Assembly (NCBI GenBank): GCA_012931725.1
Contig: CM022946.1
Coordinates: 133,066,998 to 133,130,997 of the forward strand
Length of the DNA: 64,000 bases
Source of the DNA: Litsea cubeba
Lineage: Eukaryota > Streptophyta > Magnoliopsida > Laurales > Lauraceae
Reading direction: 5' to 3'
Below the pieces are notes generated by a model. It had not been told where the DNA came from. It searched no databases and saw only the letters and a program-made list of their open reading frames with translations. The stretch's first letter is position 1; every line of letters begins with the position of its first letter. Of this stretch, positions 22,206-32,508 are shown piece by piece. The translations under genes and the position numbers were made by a program.

Positions 22206-25200
22206 TGTAAGATCCCGACCCCAGTTCTTTTGTTTAGTATTGATTTAATCGTGGTTTGGCTTTTTAAGCGAGATTTGATTTAGTTTGACCGCGTTTTTGA
22301 GTTTGACCGGATTTTTCCATAACCTTGGAGATTTTGAGACCGTTGACTTTGGTTTGACCCGGTCAATATGATTTGTATTTTTATGAGAAATTACTTTGGA
22401 TTTCTAAAAATTCTGGATTTGGTGTATTTTGACTCATTTTATGAAGTTTAACAACTTTCATGTTTTGATCATTTTGATTTGATACTCAGAAATCACGTTT
22501 TTCGAGGAAAATGGGCAAAATGACATTTTCACTAAATCTGTCCATGAATTTCGAAAATTTCAGAAATTGGGGAAAATATACTTTTTGGAAAGTAGAAATT
22601 TCGCTGATCATTTTTGTCTTCTTCGTCGTTTTCATTCGGGGCCCGCATATACCATTTTTAGCTTGATGAAGACCGGGGCCCACAAGACTTACCTTATAAG
22701 AAGGGGAACCCTTATTCTTCTTCCTTCATTTGTTTTCCAGCAACTCTTGAGCCTAGGGTTTGCCCCTTTTTCCAGCACTTTCTCTCTCTTCTTGCAATCA
22801 CATTTTTGAGTGAAAAGTAGAGATTTGATCTCACCTTCTTCTTCCCCAACTCTCAAGCATTCCAAAGACCCCATTTTCAAGAACATTGGGCTAGGACAAC
22901 CCTCCTCTTCAAGCCCTTCTTCTTGTTTGGAACACCCAAAGGTTAGCAATGGTTTTCTTTTCTTGAGATTCTTGTTTTCCTCTCCATTTGGAGTGTGTTA
23001 ATCCCACATGCAATGGGTTTTCATGGAGTTTTGAAAATGATTGGTTTTCTAGGGTTTCTTTTGAGCTATTTTGGGGGTTTTGTAATTGTGGAGCTTGAGG
23101 CCATAAGAGGACTTTTATGGAGTGTTTTTGCATCTTCTCTTGACCAAGGCAAGTGAAATTTTCAATTAATATGATGTTTGTAGGTTTCTTGTTTGGTTCC
23201 ATGGTTTTTCCTCATGTTGTTCTAATCCTTTATTAATTATGGATTTACTTTGAATGAATGAAGCAAGGTTATATTGATTTTCATTTATGTTGCTATTGTA
23301 CAATGAGTTGGGAATTTGGTTTTCACTTTAATCATCTTGAAAAATTTGTCTTCCTTGTGTGTTAAGTATGGTGTCCAATGAAAGGGAAAAAACTTTGATC
23401 TTTGAAAAAGTGTTGTGTTTGATCAATTGGTTGGATCATGGATGGTGATTTGAGGAGTTTAGAAGGTCAAGAAAGGGCCCAAAGTATTGTGGAATTTTGT
23501 ATGGAAGGAAAGGAAAGAAAAATCAGAAAAAAAAATGCAAAGAAATGGAAAATCTGCACTGCCGGGCTGGACTGGGCAGGCCCAGTCCGCTCGAGCGACC
23601 CACTGGGCCGCTCGAGCGGACCAGGCACTGCCTGGCCCTCGCTCGAACGACCCAGCTTCTGTCTGGGTCCGCTCGAGCGGACCTGGGTCCGCTCGAGCGA
23701 GCCCAGCTCAGTCTGGGCTCGGGTTTGGGCCCGAGTTTGGATTGTTTGTGGGCCGGATTGTTTGGGGCTTCCTTGGGCCGGATTCAAATCAGTTTTTGGG
23801 CCATTTCAGATCTGATATTGGGTCGCCTTTGGGCCTGACATTGGACTGATTTAAAACCTGTTTCGTGGGCTTGATTAAGGTTCAGTTTTGGGCTGTTTTA
23901 AAATCTGTTTGTGGGCCTGGTTCAAGTCTAGTTTTGGGCTGATTTGAAAATCTGTTTTGTGGGCAATTCAAGTTCAGTTTTGGGCCGTTTTAAAAACTGT
24001 TTATTGGGCCATTCAAAGTTTAGTTTTGGGCTGTTTCAAAACTTGTTTTGTGGAACTGGTTCAGGTTAGTTTTGGGGTTGTGTTTTAAAGTTTGTTTGTG
24101 GGCCATCTTAGGTTCAGTTTTGGGCTGTTTTAAGGTTTGTATTGTGGGCCATCTTAAGATTAGTTTTGGCTGATTTGAAAACTTGTTTTGTGGGCCATTT
24201 AAGAGTAGTTTTTGGACTGTTATTAAGGACTGTTTTGGGCTCGGTTTAAGGCCAACTGTGGGCCTGTTTTAATGAGATTTGGGATTGTTTGTGATGCTTG
24301 GAAATTTGTGAAATGGGAATGATGTGAGAATGAGTGTATGTGAAATTATCCGGGAACCTTTCATGTCTCAATGCGCACTTTATCATTTAAACATTATGGA
24401 TTTTCATTGGCATCAAACACACTCTTTACTAATCGATGTTGAAAGGTTAAATGTGCATTGAGATGGTTCCTTGGTAAGTCATTAAGTCATTCTCCACTAT
24501 CCATTCCACTTCAAGTCAGAAAAATGTATTTGTATTGGTATTTGAATTTGTATTTGTTTTCTTTGGTGAACTAATTTAAATAGCATCGATGATTTGTTAT
24601 AAAATCATGTGTCTTCCCATGTTCGAAAGGGTTGATCGTATGATTTTATACAAATCACCTTGATGCGTATTTGAACGGTTTACCAGAGATATTCGTATGT
24701 TTTCTCTGATTCGATTTGAAAAGAGATTGAGTATGTTCGTTACATTCGGGATTTCTTCGATAAGACTATTGTTTTGACAACACTAGTATTTGAAAATAAA
24801 AACCTCGAGGCAAGACGGGGCCAGAGCTATGTGGTGCGAGCCCATGAGCCAAAGAGGCTATGATTCCGAAAATAAAACCCCGAGGCAAGACGGGGCCAGA
24901 GCTATGTGGTGTGAGCCCCTGAGCCAAAGGGATTAGTATTATGTTAGATTTGTATCTGTTTGAGTTTGAAAACTAAAGGCACCACTAGGCTTAGGTCACC
25001 TTGTCGGGCTGATCACCCGGCTTGGGATCTTTAATCTGTCCGCCAGCTGCAGCTTGGATTCTGTCTGTACCGACCATGGCAACGGTAACTATCTGCCGGT
25101 CCCATTTGTATGGCTACGGTTCTGATACTTTTGATCTGCTGGTCCCATTTGTATGGCTACGGTTCTGATCCCATTTTAGTACCACGTTCAGTGGCTACGC

Positions 25201-26162
25201 TCTGTCTGCTCTTATTACTTCGGTAATAGGAGGATTTAGCTATTTGTGGTTGCCAGTGTTTTATCTGTATATTGCTTTAGTTTGTGATTCTCGTTGGTTA
25301 TACTTTTTATGCTCAGATTTGTTTAATGTCTACGATATCGATCTTTATCATATTGTCGCTATTATTCAGGATTTGAAATGTATTTCCGACGATTAAATGT
25401 TTGATGCGGGCTTTTATCTTTTCGAGATATTCGTACATCTGATATTGCTCTTTTACTTGTTTTGACATTTATGTTCGGTCTTTCGATCGTTTAGCATGCT
25501 TTATTGCCATTATTGTTTAGACTCTTCATTTGGTTTTACGATGATTTCGTCAGGTTTTATGTATGTTCTTTTATTTCATATTACTTGATTATTTGCTTGC
25601 CAGACCGTCGTGTCTGACCCTTTTTGTTTGGTGCCAGTTTCTTCTCTTTTTGGTTTTTAGGTGTTTGATCAGAGGAGGCGGTGGGACCGCCGGTCTGACG
25701 TGAGAGGCTGCCCATTGATATCATCTAGATGTCAAGCTTGGCACCGGAGTTCGTATTAAACCTTTGAGGGTAGTATTTCTGTTTAGTTGGTTATATTTTT
25801 GTATGGCTTTATCAGCCTTTTTCTTTTGGGTTTGTAATTAAGACACTTGTTAATTGTAATTTGAATATGGGAAATAATAGATTTGTTACTACCAGCTCAG
25901 TGTTCTATGATTTACAATTTACGCCAGTCTGTTTATTGATGGCTTTGTGATATTGGTTGCGTACGACACGGAACCCGATGGCCACGGATTCCGGGTCGTA
26001 ACACCATGTTTAGCTTCCGCGAAAAATATACTCTGATTGTGTTGGGATGTGATTATCCTCATTCACGCGGATCTTGGGAACTATAACAAAAAGTTTCAAA
26101 TTATTCCAAAATTTCGCACCCCGAGATCGGTTCGCTGCAGGTCCCGGTTTCGGGGCGTGACA
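22206..26162 (+). repeat. 3' LTR (3957 bp)
   Basis: Near-identical copy of 16066-20023, preceded by the polypurine tract and followed by target duplication CTATC. Confidence 0.95.
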
Positions 26163-26167
26163 CTATC

Positions 26168-26596
26168 TAGTCTTGATAGATGGTGGCGATTGGTGGTGGG
26201 ACCATGTAAAAAAGGCCCCTCCTAGTTGGAGATCAACAAAGGAGTGAGAGTTGATCCAATCTGAAAAGGAATTCATCACAGGAATGAGATGGGAACCTCC
26301 CAACTTCTCACTAGGAAACCAGACTACATTCCAGTCACCTCACATACACGAGGCACCATTCCACCTCCCTTTAATGGCATCCAGCTCCCTCCACAGATCT
26401 GGCCTCTTGGAATAAGAATTGGACCATACACCGAGATAATCAACCATTTCTTGTTAGTAGCTAGATCCTCAACTTCTGCAGAAACAGAGAACTCCCCTTT
26501 CGAGCTATTACATACTGCAACATGCCTACTATCCCAAAGCATAAGAATCCCTCCCGTTGAGCCAATCGCTTCTAGAGTAACCCACTTCATAAATTT
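26168..26596 (-). pseudogene. L1-type LINE ORF2: endonuclease middle part (piece 2 of 4)
   Basis: Minus strand: KFMKWVTLEAIGSTGGILML, WDS, then ISVYGP, NVVWFPSEKLGGSHL-like and FFTWSHHQ. These are the GGILMLWD, VYGP and FTW motifs of plant L1 apurinic-type endonucleases. Upstream it joins 34268-34426 exactly once the 7.67-kb element and one copy of GCTAC are removed. Downstream it joins 16060 once the gypsy-like element is removed, with a 1-base frame slip that shows the LINE was already decayed. Confidence 0.88.
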
Positions 26597-26601
26597 GCTA
26601 C

Positions 26602-28353
26602 TGTTAGGATTTTTGTATATTGCAATTTGATGGATGCATTATCATTTTAGCATCATTTGAATTCTCACACATTTTGAAATACTTGAAATCTTGGTTTTCA
26701 CTTGCATGGTTTTAAATCTTTCAAATCTTATGTTTCATGCATGTCTTGATTTTAACCCTTGGATGCATTTAATTTGAAAAAGAATTTTTATATATCAAGC
26801 AAGCCTATGGTTTTAAAACTTTCTAATCATTTTAGGCTTTTTATTTTTCATGTTTTTAAACCTCTTAGAATAATTTAAAATCATGTTTCCATGCTTGATT
26901 CTTAATGGCCTAAAAAATCCCCACAAGAAAATCTTTGAAAATATGCAAAAATGGGAATTTTTTGTCCCGGTTGACATGCAGCGTAGTAGGTCGACCGAGC
27001 CAATGGTAGGTCGACTGAAGACACTATAGTTTGACCAAAATATGACTGTTACAGATTTTTTCAAACGGTCATATTTTTGCCCGTTGAAGGGCAGGTCGAC
27101 CGAGCTGTCTATGGGGTCGACCGAAGACACGCCTGCAGTCACTTTTTGACTATAAATATGAGTTCATTCCCATTGAAAAAATGTTGAACAATTTAGAGCT
27201 TCTAAGCACTCTTTGAGGAGTTTGGAGAGAAGAAAAAGGGGATGGACTAAGAGAGATTAAGGGGGTCATTAGTAAAGCTCAAGCTTGGATTAATGAAGTT
27301 AAATCTCTAAGTAAGCTTTACCTCTCTTTATCATTTGTTATATGCTTTATTTTAAATCTTTGGTAAATGATTTTTAGCATGATAACAAAGATGTTTTGAA
27401 TCTTTATCATATTTAATCTTTGATTTATTTGTATTGGATTCTACTTCTTGATTCAAACCAAGTTTGTTTTATAAACTTTGTTAATCATGCTTTGCAAAAT
27501 CCTTGATTCCTTTTATGGCATGATTTATTTACTTGTTTGAATCTTCATTGTTGTTTTCAATCTCTTTAGAACTTTAGTTAAATCTTTGTTTTTGAAAACA
27601 ACATTACACATGCATCACTTGATTAGTCTTTATTATTTTCATACAACTTGTGATATTTAGATTTTCATATCATTCAAAAGTTTGTAATTGTTCAAGTGAT
27701 TTGCATTTGACTTCAATCATATCTTTTATGTGCTTTAAACTTTGAAATGCTTTAAGCATAAAATTCATCAGACTTAATTTTAACTTGATTGAAGTTCTAC
27801 ACACACACACCCCATGAGCATTCATCTATGCATTTCTTAGTGTGTTGTGTGAGTTAGTTTTACAATTTCATATCCGCCTATTTAGAGGTAATTTATTTGA
27901 GCTTAAATTGTAATCTCTTAGAGTGTTTTGTGAATACACTTTCTTTGAGAGAAATCATTTACTTGTAAGGTTATTGCTTAGCCATTTAAAAGCATTGTGT
28001 ATAGGTTGTTGTTTATCCTAGAAAAACAACATTGTAAGGTTATTGCTTATCCTTGGAAAGCATATTGTAGAGGTTATTGCTTAGCCTTTTGAAAACCCTA
28101 ATAGTGGAAATCCGGTGGAGTGTTGAGTCTCAAGTCGGTAGTGGATGTAGGCATTGAGGCCGAACCACTATAAATCTTGTGTTGTGGTCATTGCATTATG
28201 GTGATTGATTTTGTTTAAGCTTCCGCATTTTGTTTGATTAATCATCACATGTGACTAATTGATTTAATTAAGTTAAAATTGGTCATAGTTGGTCACTAGT
28301 TGTGGCTCACCCTATTCACCCCACCTCTAGGGTTAGGATCCGTTGGACTTTCA
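26602..28353 (+). repeat. 5' LTR (1752 bp) of the copia-like element
   Basis: TATA box TATAAATA at 27151. Just upstream (26968-27125) are repeated GGTCGACCGA sites, at about 26989, 27009, 27094 and 27115. An 8-bp deletion near 26672 distinguishes it from the 3' LTR. Confidence 0.94.
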
Positions 28354-28355
28354 AT

Positions 28356-28367
28356 TGTTATCAGAGC
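28356..28367 (+). other. Primer-binding site
   Basis: TGTTATCAGAGC, two bases after the LTR, is one mismatch from the initiator-methionine tRNA site. Confidence 0.8.
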
Positions 28368-28453
28368 CAAGTTGTTCTATTTTTAGGATCAAGTGTTTGG
28401 AACTCTTGATTAGGTGTAAAAACCTAGAGTTAAAACCCTAGTGTTGTACTTTC

Positions 28454-30040
28454 ATGAAAATCATAAGAATGGATTCCACTAGTTTAGTCTTTATAGATTC
28501 TTTGGTAGATTCTTATAGACCCCTCATTCTTCCTTCTATTGGAGATTCAAACATTGAAATTAATGAATCCCAAGTTAAATTAAAAGAAGAAGAAAATGAA
28601 AATGATATTGAACAAGCTTATGAGGAATTGTGCACATTATCCTTAGAGCTTTCTAAGAAGAATAAAAGATTAAAAGAAGAATCTAAAAGGCTAAACAAAG
28701 ATTTAGTCTCTTCAAAAGATGAACTTAGAGAGAAAGATGAAGTAATAAATTGTGTAGAATCTAAGTTCATGATCTCTTTACATAACCTATATAATGCTCA
28801 ATATGAATTAAAAGATTTAAAGATAGGTTATGACAATCTTAATAAGGAAAATTCTAAATTAAGAGATCAAAGGCAAGATAAAGACATTAACAATTTTGAA
28901 TCCAAGTTGACTATCTGATCTAAAGAAAATTTATCTAATACTCAAAATGAACTAAATGAGATTAAGATAAATTGTGATGGTCTTAATAAGGAAAATTTAA
29001 ATCTAAGAGATACAATAAAAAGGCAAGATGAAAACATTAACTATTTAAAATCCAAGTTGACCATTTCCAATGAAAACTTGTCTAATGCTCAAAGTAATTT
29101 AAAAACTCTAGAACTTGGATCTAATGTTGCTAATGAACTTAAAAATGAATTGAATCTTGCCCATGAAGAGCTAAACAACTTTAAGGGAATTGAAATTGAA
29201 TTAACAAAAGTTAAAAATGAAAATTAAACCCTTAAAGAACAAGTCACTCAACTTGAAAGCTATAAACAAAAGTATGAGTGTAAGTTTACCCAAAGTGAAG
29301 AGAAATTTGAAAAGTTATTTAAATTGGGTAAATCTCAAAGAGATAGGATGGGTCTTGATTTTGATAGGAATACTACATATGACCCTAAATTCACCAACAC
29401 TTTTGTGAAAGGTGAGTCCCCATTCTCTAGTACTCATTCCTCCTTGCCCATGACTAAATGCAATTATTGTGGCATTGAAGTACATTTTAGGTTTGAGTGC
29501 AAATCAAGAAGAAGCCATGTGTCTAAAATCATTTTTGAACCAAAGGAAGTAAAATCAAATTTTATGATGGTTAAGACACTAAAAACCAAGGAAGACTCCA
29601 AGAAGAATAAACAAGTAAAACCTATTAAAAAGGAGTCTCCTAAAATAGATTCTAAAAAGGTTAAACAAGTTAAACCAACTCTAAAAGAATCTATTAACAA
29701 AAAGCTTCTCAATCTTCCTCCCATAACTCAATAAATGAAAGAACTTTTGAAGAAAGTTGCAAAGTTAAATCTCAAATTCAAAAGTCAAATAAATGGAGGA
29801 AATAAGAAGAAAAGAAAAGTATACCAATCCCCTAACAAACAAACTCACCAACCTCAAAAGACTAATCACCAACCTAAGCCAAATTTAGTTAAATCTAAAG
29901 ATCATGGTGATAAGTCTAAATTGAAAATTTATCAAGTCAAATCTCCTAAAGTTGGTGGGATTTTAAACCTAGACCTCAAAGACCAAACCTCTCAAGACCT
30001 TAGGTGGATTCCTAAAGTTATATACTTAGACAAACCTTAA
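28454..30040 (+). pseudogene. Gag-like protein remnant: coiled coil plus zinc knuckle
   Basis: One frame runs from 28454 to 30040 (about 529 codons) interrupted only by TGA 28916-28918, TAA 29225-29227 and TAA 29732-29734. The first ~290 codons are Lys/Glu/Asn-rich heptad sequence (ELCTLSLELSKKNKRLKEES, repeated SKLTISxENLSNAQ segments), a long coiled coil. About codons 330-350 hold a zinc knuckle CNYCGIEVHFRFEC (CX2CX4HX4C). The tail is Lys/Pro-rich and ends RWIPKVIYLDKP, the type of Gag end that precedes protease in related plant copia elements. Pol is absent. The preserved frame suggests the protein was maintained until recently. A role in particle assembly is inference. Confidence 0.75.
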
Positions 30041-30049
30041 GGCCTTGGA

Positions 30050-31690
30050 CCTCTTTGACCAACCATGCTTTTTAGTTAAATCTTTTTGTTGGTCATGTTC
30101 ATTTGCATTTATGTTCTTTCATTAGTTACATTTCTTTAAATGCAATGTTTATTTGTAATCATTTGATTTTGTCTTCTTGCACCATTCTAGTTAAATATCA
30201 TGGTTTTCAAAATCACTTTGATTATAATTTTCTCATGTTAGATTTGCTTTTTGCTTACATATAGTTATATATCTTGCAATGCATTTCTACATGTTCAATT
30301 GATTATGGTTTCAAAAGCTTTCATAGCTAGATCCTACATAATCAATTGATTTTGCAAAATCATTTGTTTGAATGTTAAAGTAAGATTTTTCTTTAAAAAC
30401 AAATGATTTGAATCGATTTAAGTTTTCTATGATCTTACTAATTATATCCTTTGGTATGGAAAATATATGTTCAATTTGTATGAGCCCTTGTAGTTATATT
30501 CTTTGGAATACAAATTGAAAAATGTTTTATCTTCATTTTCATACTAATTTTGTCCATTGTTGGATTTTGTTTATGATTTGAAGATTGTTTGAATGGAATT
30601 GCTTTAAAACTTCTTTAGTTATACTTTTCAAAGCATGTTCCATGTTGTCATTTCCTTATGCATTTGCTTTTATCATCTTATTAGAAATGGAAATTAATAT
30701 TGTTACAAACAATTTGCTTTCTTTGCTCTTCTAGTTACTTTCTTTTATGTGCAAATTGATTTGTATGATTTGTGAATCATGAAATAGTTCTGCATTCAAT
30801 ATATAGACTTGTGCATCTTTTCAATGCATAGTGATAATGTTTCTTGATTCTCATAGTACATTTGCTAGATTGGAGTTTTTACATGTTAGATCTTGATTTT
30901 AATTGATCATCTCTATGCAAATGTCATTTAGTTCTTGTATGGTTGTGATCTTAGTCACATTTGTAGAAACCATACTAGAACTCTCAAACCCATCCTTTAT
31001 GCTTTCTAGTTATTATGGCTGGTTATGTTGTTGATTCATGTGTATTTTCCTTGTGATGTCATTCTTACATGTTTCAACCTCATATTAGTGTTCTTAATCA
31101 TATGAACCTCTTTGATATCCATTCCTTGTATTTCATAGTTATATCTATTATTTGATGGATGTCTTAGATGTTGTTTCATATGATTTGACACTTTTAAAAT
31201 TGCATATTTTTTAAAGTTATATCTTTTTATGCAATTTCTTTTGTTCATCACCATACCCTTTAGTTATATTATTTAAAAGTGATGAATGTTCTTTTATGAT
31301 GCTTGATTTTATATTTGTCATATTTTACTAGCATCATAATCTTCATGTTTGCCACGTCTCATGCATTTATAGGTAAATCACATGACCACCATGTTTATGT
31401 ATTCATAATCTTGGTTGGTTTATGGTTGAGGTAGGCTTCATGTTTGAATTTCATTTCACTCATCTTGCTCATGATAGTTATATTTAATGAATATATGAAA
31501 TGATTTCAAAACTTACATAGCATATGATTTTTATAGTTATATTATTTGATGCTATGTTTAGTAAAACCCATTTCATCATGGATAGCTCAAAATTGGATCA
31601 TTCCTAGTAGTTATATTCTTTTTAAATCCATTTTATAGTGATTGAGTTAATAGTCATATCCTTAAATCTCAATTGATATTCTTTATTTCG
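30050..31690 (+). repeat. Array of ~20 stem-loops with a common loop motif
   Basis: Consecutive short inverted repeats with 20-33-base loops. Perfect stems read directly: 30056-30063/30088-30095, 30103-30110/30138-30145, 30155-30161/30208-30214, 30295-30307/30337-30349 (13 bp), 30357-30369/30397-30409 (13 bp), 30470-30481/30508-30519 (12 bp), 30710-30717/30751-30758, 31197-31206/31228-31237 (10 bp), 31244-31251/31279-31286, 31294-31302/31331-31339 and 31515-31523/31549-31557. Also 30930-30944/30968-30982 pairs at 14 of 15. Stems differ from one another. Most loops contain a form of TAGTTATATTCTTT, often after a C/T-rich stretch. No protein is encoded here. Confidence 0.8.
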
Positions 31691-32508
31691 ATTGATATCC
31701 ATGATTGCTTTTCTCCATGACCTTGCTCTATATTGGTAATTTGATCATATTGAGCTTATTAGTCATTTGGAATCTAATCCTTCACTTGAAGTTAACCCTC
31801 AATTGGTTAAACCATCTTCTTACACCAAATAGTTATATTCTTGTCAAATGTTTGACAAAAGGAGAAGTATGGATTGAGGGGGAGTAAAACTTTATAGGAA
31901 GTATTAGTTTTGAACAAATTCACCCTTATATTAGCTCTGATACCCTTATAAGCTTACTACCCATGCATGAAAACCTATTATGTATTTCATTTTCGAATTC
32001 TTTTGTTAACAGGTGCTACTAAAAGGTATTTTCCTTATTTCATGTGTGTAGGTACCCCTCTTCAATTGATACCTTTGCAATTTAATGTCAAAGGGGAAGA
32101 TAATTAAGGGAAAGAAAATTGAGAGAATAAGGGGAAGAGAGTGCTCAAGTTGCAAAAGGGAGAGATGTGCAATTCAATGTCAAAGGGGGAGAGACATTGT
32201 ATGATCTTCTTCAAAGGGAGAGAGAATGCTCATCTTGCCAAAAGAAGAGAGTGCATGGACAAAGGGGGAGAGAAGATAGAAGAAAGCTTGGAGCTAAAGA
32301 AGATGCTTGACCAATGAAGAAAAGAAAGCTTGAAGAATGATCAAGCCCCAAGCATCAAGGAGAATGAAGGAAAAGAGCTAAAGCCCAAGCCAAGACAAAG
32401 GAAGCATCCAAAGAGATTTCAAGCGTCGTCCAGCCAAGGAGGAGCTGAAGACAATGTGTGAAGATTTAGTGTGAGTAAGGTTCGCCATCAAATTGCAAAG
32501 GGGGAGAT
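31691..32508 (+). other. Non-coding 3' region with repeated polypurine tracts
   Basis: Purine tracts like AAAGGGGGAGAG recur at about 31878, 32090, 32155, 32186, 32213, 32259 and 32498. Only the last abuts the 3' LTR and can be the standard primer. Confidence 0.6.

Larger units (their letters stand above)
16066..26162 (+). mobile_element. Large non-autonomous LTR element, gypsy-like termini
   Basis: LTRs 16066-20023 (3958 bp) and 22206-26162 (3957 bp), TG...CA, flanked by target duplication CTATC (16061-16065 and 26163-26167). A primer site TGGTATCAGAGC (20028-20039) and polypurine tract AAGGGGGGAGGA (22194-22205) fix the plus orientation. The 2182-bp interior shows no protease, integrase, reverse transcriptase or Gag. 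By eye I count about 26 substitutions, mostly transitions, and one 1-base indel between LTRs (about 0.7 percent), so the insertion is young. LTR ends of the type GGGGCGTGACA before the primer site resemble Del/Tekay chromoviruses; that family assignment is inference. It inserted into the LINE endonuclease region. Confidence 0.95.

Noticed and set aside
28454..28918. Coiled-coil frame as a host structural protein
   Set aside because: It lies between LTRs, continues in frame past stops into a Gag-type zinc knuckle, and so belongs to the element.
30050..31690. CRISPR array
   Set aside because: Plant nuclear context, no constant repeat with variable spacers. The constant part is the loop, and the variable parts pair with each other.
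30050..31690. Cluster of microRNA precursors
   Set aside because: Stems of 7-15 bp are too short for plant DICER-LIKE processing. The shared loop is not explained by that role.
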